From the NCBI GenBank assembly GCA_002170485.2, contig NHDZ02000011.1, forward strand, positions 1 to 64,000: DNA of 64,000 nt, read 5' to 3'. Below, piece after piece: positions 35,240 to 44,017 of this stretch. The position numbers and the translations under genes are program-made. Under the pieces are notes generated by a model. That model searched no databases and had not been told where the DNA came from. It saw only the letters and a program-made list of their open reading frames with translations. How positions within the stretch are numbered: the stretch's first letter is position 1; the number at the start of each line of letters is the position of its first letter. The DNA comes from MED660 sp002691025. GTDB lineage: Bacteria > Myxococcota_A > UBA9160 > UBA4427.

Positions 35240-36970
35240 ATGGTGGGAGAAAATGATCGTCTGATCTACGTGAACATGACGGATCAGAGTGTTTCGATAG
35301 AACCGTACCCCGCAGAGTGGAAGCTGCTCGGCGGAAGAGCGCTTTCGGCGAAGATTCTCCAGAAGGACTGTGATCCTACGTGCGATCCCCTGGGTCCTGA
35401 CAACGTGCTTGTTGCGGCTCCTGGCATCATGGCGGGTACGACCGCGCCCACGTCCGGACGACTTTCCATTGGCGGCAAGAGCCCTCTGACTCATGGCATC
35501 AAGGAAGCCAATGTGGGTGGCAATCCTGGCCAGGACCTGATGAAGCTGGGCTTTCGCGCCATTGTGGTAAAGGGCCAACCGGCTGACGCAGAAAAGCGTT
35601 ATGGGCTCCGTATTGATGGTGATGGCGTCGAGATCGTGGCGGCTGACGAATACAAGGGGCTTTGGAATTATGCCTGCTGCACGAAGCTTCTCGAGGGTGA
35701 GGACAAGTCGGCCTCGGTGATCAGCATCGGACCCGCCGGCGAGATGCGATTGACCGGTTCCTCGGTGGCCTGTACGGATTCGGACCAGGATCGCCGTCCG
35801 GCTCGTCATGCGGCTCGCGGCGGCCTGGGTGCTGTCATGGGCTCCAAGGGGCTCAAGTGGGTTCTTGTGACACCCGGTAAAGCCAAAGCACGCCGACCGG
35901 AGGACACCAAGGCCTTCATGGCCAAGGTCAAGTCCTACAGCTCCGATTATCTGGGCGGTCCGCAGATGTTCAAGACCGGGACGAGTTCCGTGGTTCCCGT
36001 TGCGAATATGCTTCACACCTTTGTCTACAAGAACCGGACAGAGGGTCAATCGCCAGATGTAGAAGCCTTGGACGGTGCTCGTATTGTCGAAAGCTTCGAG
36101 ACCCGCGGCGGTGGCATGCACAACTGCATGACGGGCTGCATCGTGAAGTGCAGCAACATCGTCCACAACGAAGCGGGCGAGTATGTCACTTCGGCCCTGG
36201 AGTTCGAGACCATCACGCTGCTGGGTGCCAGCTGTGCCATCAGTAGTATCGATGATGTCGCGGATCTGGATCGCCTTTGCGACGAGCTCGGTGTGGACAC
36301 CATCGAGGCGGGTGCGGCAATCGCGGTCCTGATGGATTCGGGCAATCTCGAATGGGGTGACGCAGAAGGCGCCAAGAACATCATGCGCAACCTGACGGAC
36401 GGGAGCGACCAGAATACGGCCATCGGAAACGGGGCCGTCGCGGTTGGCAAGTTGACCGGTCACGCACGTGTTCCGGAAGCGCACGGCCAGGCCATTCCGG
36501 CCTGGGATCCGCGACCGCTGAAGGCCACCGGTGTCACCTACTGCAGTAGCGCCATGGGGGCTGATCACACGGCGGGCTTGATCGTGAATCCGGGTCTTCA
36601 ACCGGATGAGTTCGCTCAAGCCTCTCAAGAATGTCAGATCGTGAATGCGGCGTGTGACTCTTCGGGGTTCTGCCAATTCCTCCAGGTCAGTATCAATGAT
36701 ATGTCTGACTTCTACAGTGCCTTCTACGGCGAAGAGATCACGCGGGAACAAGTCGCTGATCTCGGTTGGGAATGCATGCAGGACGAGTGGGATTTCAACA
36801 CGGCGGCGGGCTGGACTCCTGAAGACGACAAGATGTCGGATTGTCTTGTCGAAGAGGGCATCGGTCCGGACAACGTGTTCAAATTCGATGTAGATGCGGA
36901 GACCATTGCTGCGGCGAAGGTGCGGTTTGATTCTCGCGACGAGCTCTTCTCGAGCAAGGCCTCCGGCTGA
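35240..36970 (+). CDS. aor: Aldehyde:ferredoxin oxidoreductase (tungsten-pterin type)
   Basis: Oxidises aldehydes to acids and reduces ferredoxin, using a tungsten bis-pterin centre and one [4Fe-4S] cluster. The 576 residues include the N-terminal domain with GGRALSAKIL, AAPGIMAGT, the pterin-binding RHAARGGLGAVMGSKGLK near 185-210, the cluster cysteines in MTGCIVKC near 290-297 and a final Cys in CDSSGFC near 480. It resembles archaeal AOR and GOR. The start ATG follows GGGAGAAG. It is flanked by a MoaD-like carrier and two MoeA genes, a sensible cofactor-supply context. A perfect terminator follows it. Confidence 0.92.
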   Translation: MVGENDRLIYVNMTDQSVSIEPYPAEWKLLGGRALSAKILQKDCDPTCDPLGPDNVLVAAPGIMAGTTAPTSGRLSIGGKSPLTHGIKEANVGGNPGQDLMKLGFRAIVVKGQPADAEKRYGLRIDGDGVEIVAADEYKGLWNYACCTKLLEGEDKSASVISIGPAGEMRLTGSSVACTDSDQDRRPARHAARGGLGAVMGSKGLKWVLVTPGKAKARRPEDTKAFMAKVKSYSSDYLGGPQMFKTGTSSVVPVANMLHTFVYKNRTEGQSPDVEALDGARIVESFETRGGGMHNCMTGCIVKCSNIVHNEAGEYVTSALEFETITLLGASCAISSIDDVADLDRLCDELGVDTIEAGAAIAVLMDSGNLEWGDAEGAKNIMRNLTDGSDQNTAIGNGAVAVGKLTGHARVPEAHGQAIPAWDPRPLKATGVTYCSSAMGADHTAGLIVNPGLQPDEFAQASQECQIVNAACDSSGFCQFLQVSINDMSDFYSAFYGEEITREQVADLGWECMQDEWDFNTAAGWTPEDDKMSDCLVEEGIGPDNVFKFDVDAETIAAAKVRFDSRDELFSSKASG

Positions 36971-36995
36971 AACTTTGAGTTCAGTTTGAGTCTGT

Positions 36996-37038
36996 GCGGG
37001 CAGGAGCACCTCTGTGCTCCTGCCCGCTCTTCTTTTTT
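36996..37038 (+). terminator. Strong Rho-independent terminator after aor
   Basis: A perfect 14-bp stem (36996-37009 with 37014-37027), a 4-base loop and TCTTCTTTTTT. It is the cleanest terminator in the window. It separates aor transcription from the downstream moeA pair, which must start independently or through readthrough. Confidence 0.95.
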
Positions 37039-37073
37039 CGGGATCGGTTCCATTATTCGGAGATACGATATCC

Positions 37074-38363
37074 ATGGTGCGTGATGTTCGGATGCGAGGT
37101 TTTGCCGATCGGGTGGACGTTGAAGAAGTGGAACGTTTCCTCGAAGAGCGCGTCCACTCGCTTTCGCCGGAAGAGGTGCCTCTGCTCGAATGCGTGGGAC
37201 GCGTGCTTGCGGAGGAGATCCGGGCTGAGGTCGATGTTCCCGGGTTCCCTCGGTCGGCCATGGATGGGTACGCGATTCGGGGAGAAGAAACCTTCGGTGC
37301 TTCGGACTACAACCCCATTCGTTTCGAACTGATCGGGACGACGTTGCCGGGTTCTCCTTTTCCAGGCGAACTTGCAGAAGGGCAGGCTGTTCGCATCATG
37401 ACCGGGGCTCCGCTGCCGGACGGGGCCGACGCAGTAGTGAAGGCGGAAGTCTGTCACGAAGACCCGGAAGGGGAAGCTGTACATATCTCGGAAGCGGCTC
37501 CGCCCAGGAAGAATGTCGGAGCGGTGGGAGAGGATATCGGTCGGGGTGACCTCCTCCTCGGGCCGGGCCGGTGCATCCGACCTCAGGATGCGGGTGTGAT
37601 TTCGTCGATCGGAAGATCGGCGGTGTCCTGTGTCCGTCGGCCTCGGGTTCGCCTTGTGGTGACCGGGGATGAATTGCTTCCGGCCGGCGAGAAGCCGCGC
37701 GGAGCCCAGATCGTGGACAGCAATTCCGTGGTCTTGCGGGGGCTGATGGCACGTGACGGTGCTTCGTTGCTGCCGTTTGAAATCCTGCCCGACCGACCCG
37801 ACCGTATTCGTGAGGTCATGGCAGACCCGGACGCTGACGTGGTGCTCGTTTCCGGAGGCAGTTCCGTCGGTCAGGAAGATCATGCTCCCCGCTTGCTCTC
37901 GGAACTCGGTTCCCTGGACTTTCATGGCATTTCGATGCGGCCTGCCAGTCCTGCCGGGGTGGGTCGGATCGGAGATCGTTTCGTCTTCCTGCTTCCCGGA
38001 AATCCCGTGAGCTGTCTTTCGGCGTATGAATTCTTCGCGGGTCCGACCCTGCGTGCCATGGGAGGTCTGTCTCGACGCTGGCCCCATCGGACGGTGTCTC
38101 TTCCCCTGGCTCGCAAGATTGCATCTGCGGTGGGGCGTACGGATTATGTCCGGGTGTCCATCGAGAACGGTCAAGTCTTCCCGATTGCGACATCGGGTGC
38201 TTCTATTCTTTCTTCGACGGTCCGTGCTTCGGGGGCTGTGATTGTTTCGCGTGAGCACGAAGGAATGGCCGAAGGAACCGAGGTCGAGGTTCTCCTCTAC
38301 GACCAGGACCTTGATGTGCAGACGGACTTGAGGGTTGGAACTCCGTCAGGAGAAAAGCGGTGA
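37074..38363 (+). CDS. moeA: MoeA molybdopterin molybdotransferase, copy 1
   Basis: Inserts molybdate or tungstate into adenylylated molybdopterin. The protein is about 429 residues and lacks extra domains. It has VDVPGFPRSAMDGYAIR near 58-75, an RIMTGAPLPDGADAVV segment, the central TGDEL near 195, VVLVSGGSSVGQEDH near 260, and PGNPVSCLSAYEFF near 307. ATG at 37074 is used, with a second ATG at 37092 possible. It overlaps the next moeA by 4 bases (GTGA). Organisms with W-enzymes often keep two MoeA proteins, one for Mo and one for W; which is which here is unknown. Confidence 0.9.
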   Translation: MVRDVRMRGFADRVDVEEVERFLEERVHSLSPEEVPLLECVGRVLAEEIRAEVDVPGFPRSAMDGYAIRGEETFGASDYNPIRFELIGTTLPGSPFPGELAEGQAVRIMTGAPLPDGADAVVKAEVCHEDPEGEAVHISEAAPPRKNVGAVGEDIGRGDLLLGPGRCIRPQDAGVISSIGRSAVSCVRRPRVRLVVTGDELLPAGEKPRGAQIVDSNSVVLRGLMARDGASLLPFEILPDRPDRIREVMADPDADVVLVSGGSSVGQEDHAPRLLSELGSLDFHGISMRPASPAGVGRIGDRFVFLLPGNPVSCLSAYEFFAGPTLRAMGGLSRRWPHRTVSLPLARKIASAVGRTDYVRVSIENGQVFPIATSGASILSSTVRASGAVIVSREHEGMAEGTEVEVLLYDQDLDVQTDLRVGTPSGEKR

Positions 38364-40249
38364 AGCAAGAGCAATTTCTCGAGGTCCTGGATCGCGATGA
38401 AGCCGAACTCCGTTGGCATGCGGTCATTGATCCCGTGGCGCTTCCGAGTGAGCGGATCGGGCTGGAAGAGGCTCTGGGTCGCGTATTGGCTGAAGATGTC
38501 CGATCCGATGTGGACGTGCCGGGTTTTGATCGTTCCAACATGGATGGGTTTGCGATTCGGGCCCAGGACAGTTTTGGTGCTTCAGAGGAAGTGCCGATCC
38601 GGTTGACCTTGTTGGAAGAAACCATTCCGACGGGCGTTCTTCCGAAGAGCGAGGTTCTCCCGGGTCAGGCCATGCAGATCGCAACGGGAGGCATGTTGCC
38701 TCGGGGTGCCGATTCTGTGATTCCGGTAGAGCAGACCGATGTCGAAGGCTCTGTTCTCCTGGTTCGACAGGGACGCACGCCGGGCGCGGCGCTGTCGTAT
38801 GCCGGGACGGATATGGGTCGGGGAGAGACTGTTCTCTTCGCGGGTGTACGGTTGACTTCACGCGAGACCGGGGTGTTGGCTGCGGTGGGCCGGACGGAAA
38901 TCGATGTGGTACGTCGGCCCCGAGTCGCGGTGATATCCACCGGGGATGAAATCGTGCAGCCGGGTGAGGAAATGCGACCTGGACTGGTCTATGACAGCAA
39001 CGGTCGGATCCTCACGGACGCGGTAATGGAGTTGGGCGGTGAAGCCATCTTCATGGGGGCTTTTCGAGATGATCTGGAGGCACTGCGCCAGGCCCTGGAC
39101 AGAGCCATTGCAGAGACAGATCTGGTTCTTCTCTCGGGAGGGACTTCCAAGGGTGAAGGAGATCTGAACGCCCTGGTGGTGGGCGAGCTGGAGCCTGGGA
39201 TTCTTGTGCACGGGGTTGCGCTCAAACCCGGCAAGCCGATTTGCCTGGCGGCTCACGGCGACAAGCCCGTGGTGATCCTTCCAGGCTTTCCGACCTCGGC
39301 CATCTTCACCTTTCACGAGTTCGTTGCCCCGGTGCTTCGAACGCTGGCTGGACTGCCCGCGACGCAGCGTGAAGTCGTCGGGGCCCGACTGGCACAGAAG
39401 GTAGTGTCGGTGCGAGGTCGGCTGGAGTATCTGCTTGTGGGTCTGGTGGATCGAGGCGAAGAAGAGCCCGCCGCCTATCCCATGGGTCGCGGCAGCGGGA
39501 GTGTGACTTCATTCAGTCGCGCCGATGGATTTGTTCGCATCGGTCGAAACCGTGAGATCGTGGATGCCGATGAAAACGTCGAAGTCACGTTGATCGGGCA
39601 CGCTTCGCCTGTGGCGGATCTTGTCGTCATCGGCAGTCATTGCGTGGGACTGGACCTCATCGCCAGTGCGCTCTCGGAAGAAGGCTTTCGAGTCAAGGTC
39701 CTGGCCGTCGGAAGCCAGGCGGGTCTGGAGGCCGCGTCACGAGGCGAGTGTGATGTGGCGCCAATTCATCTGCTCGATGCCGAAACAGGGGAGTACAACC
39801 GCTCGTTCCTGACGCCCGAGATGCATCTTCTTCCTGGTTACGGTCGCATGCAAGGCGTCATCTTCCGTTCTGACGAGGGACGGGATGCCGAAACCCTGAT
39901 GGCGGATCCTGATTCGCGCATGGTCAATCGCAACCGAGGAGCTGGAACGCGGATCCTGATTGACATGTTGCTGGAAGGCCAGCGCCCTCTCGGATACGCC
40001 TATGAGCCCCGGAGCCATCACGCCGTGGCTGCGGCGGTAGCTCAGGGGAGAGCGGATTGGGGCGTGACCATTTCAAATGTGGCACAGGCAGCGGGGTTGG
40101 GATTCCACCCGGTTCGCGAGGAGAGGTACGACTTCGTGATTCCGAAGACACGATGGGAAAAGCCCGCCGTTCGGCGTTTGCGTGAGCTCCTTCAGCCGGG
40201 CTCTGAGGTTTGTCGATCACTGACCGAGGCGGGCTTCGACGTCGCATGA
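38360..40249 (+). CDS. MoeA fused to a PBP-like C-terminal domain, copy 2
   Basis: A 629-residue protein whose first 420 residues are a MoeA domain (DVPGFDRSNMDGFAIR, TGGMLPRGADSVIPVE, STGDEIVQPGE, LVLLSGGTSKGEGD, PGFPTSAIFTFHEF). From about 415 (VIGSHCVGLDLIASAL) a periplasmic-binding-protein-like fold follows, ending EERYDFVIPKTRW. No signal peptide precedes it, so the binding domain is cytoplasmic; it may sense molybdate or tungstate, as in other MoeA-PBP fusions. The GTG start overlaps the upstream moeA in a GTGA. It is the end of the cofactor locus. Confidence 0.88.
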   Translation: MKQEQFLEVLDRDEAELRWHAVIDPVALPSERIGLEEALGRVLAEDVRSDVDVPGFDRSNMDGFAIRAQDSFGASEEVPIRLTLLEETIPTGVLPKSEVLPGQAMQIATGGMLPRGADSVIPVEQTDVEGSVLLVRQGRTPGAALSYAGTDMGRGETVLFAGVRLTSRETGVLAAVGRTEIDVVRRPRVAVISTGDEIVQPGEEMRPGLVYDSNGRILTDAVMELGGEAIFMGAFRDDLEALRQALDRAIAETDLVLLSGGTSKGEGDLNALVVGELEPGILVHGVALKPGKPICLAAHGDKPVVILPGFPTSAIFTFHEFVAPVLRTLAGLPATQREVVGARLAQKVVSVRGRLEYLLVGLVDRGEEEPAAYPMGRGSGSVTSFSRADGFVRIGRNREIVDADENVEVTLIGHASPVADLVVIGSHCVGLDLIASALSEEGFRVKVLAVGSQAGLEAASRGECDVAPIHLLDAETGEYNRSFLTPEMHLLPGYGRMQGVIFRSDEGRDAETLMADPDSRMVNRNRGAGTRILIDMLLEGQRPLGYAYEPRSHHAVAAAVAQGRADWGVTISNVAQAAGLGFHPVREERYDFVIPKTRWEKPAVRRLRELLQPGSEVCRSLTEAGFDVA

Positions 40250-40834
40250 GGTTCAATGCGGTGGGAGTCTGTACAAAGTCAGCGGAACAGTCGCCTGGTT
40301 GGGCCGGGTCCCCTCTTTTCTCCTCAATCCATTGTTTTTTCCAGACGATTGGTTCTAGACCCGAAACCCCCATCGTATGGGGCGTAGAGGGGGTGGCAGG
40401 CTTGCGAATGCAACGGTGGGGCTGAAACCCGGACCTTTCCCAGGCCCCGGGCCGGGCCTGTGGGCTTTTGGCCGGGTTGGTAGGGTCAAAGGCCGAATTC
40501 GTTTGCTCGGAGACGGTGAGAACGATAATCTCGGAAACTGAAAAATGAACAACCCAAGTCCAAGTGTGAAAAGCGGACCAAATTTGCACGTCGCGGAGAC
40601 TTTGAGTCTCTTGCGGCGCTGCCCTGCTCAAGGGTCGGAGAGGGGTCCGACGACTCGACCCGTTCGGTCTGGCCCTCCCGTCTCGGCGGTCTTGGCGCAA
40701 GCCGGCAGGGAGAGAGCTCCGTCTTGCGGTGGGTCTCGTGCCCCTGGCCATTCTCCTGGAATCTTGGGAGTCAGGCTTCGGCCGGCTCGTCCCCGACAGA
40801 CCGGAGGCTCTATTTTGCTTGAAGCTTCATTTCC
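40250..40834. other. Intergenic stretch after the cofactor locus
   Basis: 585 bases. A 102-residue plus-strand frame and long minus-strand frames cross it, but none has a ribosome site or a known motif. A hairpin at 40441-40460 could end the moe transcript. The remainder presumably holds the promoter of the downstream transporter gene; no clear -35/-10 was seen. Confidence 0.45.
40441..40470 (+). terminator. Possible terminator after the moeA pair
   Basis: CAGGCCC (40441-40447) pairs with GGGCCTG (40454-40460) around CGGGCC, followed by TGGGCTTTT. The T tract is short and lies about 190 bases past the stop, so this is a weak call. Confidence 0.4.
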
Positions 40835-42157
40835 ATGGAAGGTTTCTTTTTGACCGTTATTGCATCGATCGTAGCCATCCTGGTCTGCGTGGCTCTCTCG
40901 GCTTTCTTCTCGAGTAGTGAAACAGCCTTGTTCAGGCTCCGCTCCCATGATCTGGACGAGGAAGCCAACAGCGAAGGGGCGGGTCCCTCGGCTGTGGCTG
41001 TCCGCCAATTGACGTCATCTTCATCCCGACTGCTTGTCACGATTCTCCTTGGAAACAATATCGTCAACATTCTCGGTGCCTCGGTGGCCTCCGCATTGGC
41101 GATCCAATGGTTTGGATTTGATGTCGGCGTGCCGGTCTCGACTGCGATCATGACCTTCGTCATCTTGATCTTTGCGGAAATACTTCCGAAGGCCGTCGCA
41201 GCTCGACATCCTCGAGGTGTGGCGATCACGGTGGGTCTGCCCCTCTATATCTTTCATCAACTCTTGCGCCCGCTTCATGCCCTTTTTGATCGCGTCATCG
41301 ACCCGATCGTGCGCCGAGCGACGGGCGGAGCAGACAGCAGTGGTGGACTTTCACCGGAAGAGGTCTTGCGAGTCGCTCGAGAGGTCCGAGATCAGGCCGA
41401 TGAAGGCTCTCCCCTGGCCATCATGGGGGCGACCTCGGAAGCGGCGAATCTCAATGTCACCGACATCATGGTGCCGCGTACCGAGATTGAAGCACAACCG
41501 GCCGATCTACCGCCGGAAGCCTTGCTGGAGAAACTCCTCGACGGGCGGTATACGCGTATTCCGATCTACGAAGACGATATTGATACCGTGTTGGGGATCA
41601 TCCACCTCAAGGATCTGATCAAACTCGTCAACGCGGGCGGTCAGGAAGTGTCCTCTGTTCTCAAGCCGGTGCTGAGAGTGCCTGAGCGGAAGCCCATTCT
41701 GCGATTGCTTGCTGAAATGCAGCGTGCTTTCTGCCATATGGCCCTTGTGAAGGATGAGTTCGGCGTCACCCAGGGTCTGGTGACCCAGGAGGATATCCTG
41801 GAGGAGATTGTCGGGGAAATCCGAGACGAATTCGATTCCGAGGAGTTGTATACGATTCGCCGCCTGGCGGATGGCAGCTATGAAGTCCTGGGTCGAGTGA
41901 CGGTTCTCGATTTCAATCGGGAGTCGGGCTGGAGCATTCCTGCCGAAAGAGGAGATACGCTGGGTGGTTTGATCTTCAACACCCTCGAACATGCACCCCG
42001 AAAAGGAGAGATCATCGAGGTGCCGGGCTATGAGTTTGTCTGTGTTGATGTTTCGGGAAGTCGAATTGCGCGCGTGCATGTTCGAGAGAAGTCCGAGCAG
42101 TCCGGAGAAGATCACGGCGCGGGGAATTCGAATGGTCGAAACGGCAAGCGAGTCTGA
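40835..42157 (+). CDS. CNNM/CorC-family transporter with CBS pair
   Basis: A membrane protein of about 440 residues. Order: a DUF21/CNNM transmembrane domain (about 1-150; SSSETALFRL near 27, AEILPKAVAARHPRG near 115), a CBS pair (about 195-330; VTDIMVPRTEI, RIPIYEDDIDTVLGIIHLKDL, LVKDEFGVTQGLVTQEDILEEIVGEI in pieces) and a CorC_HlyC domain (about 340-420). Members move Mg2+ or Co2+ or regulate their export. It begins a run of same-strand genes. Confidence 0.9.
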   Translation: MEGFFLTVIASIVAILVCVALSAFFSSSETALFRLRSHDLDEEANSEGAGPSAVAVRQLTSSSSRLLVTILLGNNIVNILGASVASALAIQWFGFDVGVPVSTAIMTFVILIFAEILPKAVAARHPRGVAITVGLPLYIFHQLLRPLHALFDRVIDPIVRRATGGADSSGGLSPEEVLRVAREVRDQADEGSPLAIMGATSEAANLNVTDIMVPRTEIEAQPADLPPEALLEKLLDGRYTRIPIYEDDIDTVLGIIHLKDLIKLVNAGGQEVSSVLKPVLRVPERKPILRLLAEMQRAFCHMALVKDEFGVTQGLVTQEDILEEIVGEIRDEFDSEELYTIRRLADGSYEVLGRVTVLDFNRESGWSIPAERGDTLGGLIFNTLEHAPRKGEIIEVPGYEFVCVDVSGSRIARVHVREKSEQSGEDHGAGNSNGRNGKRV

Positions 42158-42178
42158 GCGTACAGGGGAGATGGCTTC

Positions 42179-42634
42179 TTGCGCGGTGTGATTCAGATCG
42201 TGGGCTATCTGGCCGGGATTCTCGTCGTCGGAGCCCTCTTGCTCGACGAGGGTCAGGTGGTGACCTTGCTGACGGAGGAGGACGGTCGAGAGTATGAGAC
42301 ACACCTCTGGATTGCGGATCTCGACGGCCGTCTCTACATCCGAGCGAATCGCCCCGAATCCGAGTGGTGGGCCCATATCCAGGCTGACCCTGATGTCGGT
42401 CTGCGATGGGGAGATGGGATCGGCGAAGAAGTCGAGTTCTACACAGCCCGTCGCGTGAGTGATGCACCTCTCCGGAATCGGGTCGGAAGTGTCCTGGCCA
42501 GGAAATACGGCTTTGCCGATCGTGTTCGGTCGGCCCTGACAGATGATGACCAGTCGATTGTGATGGAGTTGGTTCCGGCGGAACCCCTATCGGGTTCCGG
42601 GGCTGAACGAAATCACGAGGAGTCGGCGCACTGA
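42179..42634 (+). CDS. Putative flavin/split-barrel (PPOX- or DUF385-like) membrane-anchored protein
   Basis: A 151-residue protein with one N-terminal hydrophobic segment (IQIVGYLAGILVVGALLL) and a body that looks like a split-barrel flavin- or F420-binding domain: THLWIADLDGRLYIRAN near 40-56, WWAHIQADPDVGLRWG and a YTARRVSD strand. PPOX-type and nitroreductase-type barrels share such phrases. The start is TTG at 42179; a GTG three codons later is possible. Its TGA is overlapped by the next gene's CTG. Function is not certain. Confidence 0.5.
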   Translation: MRGVIQIVGYLAGILVVGALLLDEGQVVTLLTEEDGREYETHLWIADLDGRLYIRANRPESEWWAHIQADPDVGLRWGDGIGEEVEFYTARRVSDAPLRNRVGSVLARKYGFADRVRSALTDDDQSIVMELVPAEPLSGSGAERNHEESAH

Positions 42635-43887
42635 AGCGGAAGACGAGTCACCGGAGGGCTCGCAGCCACGCTACGAAGCGCCCGATTCCGGATGAGACCC
42701 CCCTGGAGCTTACGATCGATCGACTCTCGTCTGAGGGCGATGGCGTTGCGCGAGCCGAAAGTGGACTGACGATCTTCGTACCCTTTACGGCCCCGGGTGA
42801 TCGGGTGCGCGTTCGCGTGGTGGATCAGCGTCGACGATTTGCGCGAGCCGAAATGATCGAACTTCTCGAGCCTGGCGCGTCGCGCGTGGAGCCTCGTTGC
42901 TCGGTCTATGGTCGTTGCGGTGGATGCACGTGGCAGCATCTGGACTATCCGGTGCAAGTCGCAGCCAAGGAGAAGATGATTCGAGATGCCCTGGAGAGGA
43001 TTGCCGGTCAGAAATCGGAGGGGCGGATTCTCTTCACGCCGTCACCGGTGGAATACGGCTATCGGGTTCGTACCCGCATGCTCGCAGGACCGGAAGGTCT
43101 GGGGTATCGGGAACGCGCCTCCCACACGCTTTGTCCCGTAGATCATTGTCCTGTCCTGGCCCCTGGCCTGGAGGCTGAGATCGCGAGAGTGAACAAGGAG
43201 TTGAAGGAAACTCAGGCAGGTTCGGACACACTTTCGTCTACCGAGTGGGAATTGGTCGCAGACTCGGACGGGCAGGCCAGGAGCACGCCCTTGCCCGTCA
43301 TGGCGAAGGCGGATTCCGAGCGGTCTTCCTGGGTGAGTCGCTTCGAAGTCAGGGGGCGATCTCTTCGGGTTTCGCCCGGAAGCTTCGTTCAGGCGAATGG
43401 ACCCATGCACGAAATTCTTTTCCAGTCGGTTCTCGAGGAGGCCGGCGAGGGGGAGCGGGCCTTGGAGTTGCATGCCGGAGCCGGCTTCTTCACTCTCGGT
43501 CTGGTCGACCGATTCCGGTATCTCGAAGTGGTGGAGGCCTCTGCGACTGCGGTGGCCGACCTCCGAGTCAATCTGGCGGCCACGCCGTCGGGAAATCTTC
43601 GCGTTCGCGCTGCGCCTGCCGAATCGATTGATTCCACTCGGATTGGAGACTTCCCTGATTGCGTGATCATGGATCCGCCGCGGGCGGGTCTGTCTCTTTC
43701 TCTTCTGGAGAGTGTGGCGGCCCTCAACCCCGCGCGCATCGTCTACCTCTCCTGCGACCCGGCTACGCTGGCGCGGGACCTCGCCCGGTTCGCGGATCGA
43801 GGTTACGGGTTGCGCCGCGTTCAGGGCTTTGATCTCTTCCCGCAGACTCCTCATGTGGAGGTTCTGGCCACCTTGATCCGAGATTGA
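42631..43887 (+). CDS. 23S rRNA/tRNA (uracil-5-)-methyltransferase, probable CTG start
   Basis: A SAM-dependent uridine methyltransferase with the RlmD-type layout. An N-terminal TRAM domain (ETPLELTIDRLSSEGDGVA near 20-38) precedes FeS-type cysteines in CSVYGRCGGC, a GSFVQAN segment near 255, SAM-binding LELHAGAGFFTL near 278, MDPPRAG near 346 and the nucleophile Cys in YLSCDPATL near 374. The TRAM domain has no in-frame ATG, GTG or TTG between an in-frame stop at 42604 and GTG 42805. The CTG at 42631 follows GAGGAG and forms a CTGA overlap with the previous stop. A start at 42805 would delete the TRAM domain. Confidence 0.82.
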   Translation: MKRKTSHRRARSHATKRPIPDETPLELTIDRLSSEGDGVARAESGLTIFVPFTAPGDRVRVRVVDQRRRFARAEMIELLEPGASRVEPRCSVYGRCGGCTWQHLDYPVQVAAKEKMIRDALERIAGQKSEGRILFTPSPVEYGYRVRTRMLAGPEGLGYRERASHTLCPVDHCPVLAPGLEAEIARVNKELKETQAGSDTLSSTEWELVADSDGQARSTPLPVMAKADSERSSWVSRFEVRGRSLRVSPGSFVQANGPMHEILFQSVLEEAGEGERALELHAGAGFFTLGLVDRFRYLEVVEASATAVADLRVNLAATPSGNLRVRAAPAESIDSTRIGDFPDCVIMDPPRAGLSLSLLESVAALNPARIVYLSCDPATLARDLARFADRGYGLRRVQGFDLFPQTPHVEVLATLIRD

Positions 43888-44017
43888 GCGGTCTGCTGTC
43901 CGATGATGACGGGCGGCATCCCATCCGTGTTTCAGATCAGCTATTCTGGGTGGGCGATATCGAGGCCGGGGAAAGGGGTCGCCGGGTCTTGATGGATGAT
44001 TTGAGAGGCTTGATTCC

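Noticed and set aside
35069..37261. A 730-residue open frame antisense to the AOR gene
   Set aside because: It runs opposite a clear AOR, has a low-complexity Arg/Thr/Ser-rich translation and lacks any motif or ribosome site.
40545..40853. A 102-residue plus-strand frame after the moeA pair
   Set aside because: No ribosome site, no motif, and it overlaps the start of the CorC/CNNM gene.
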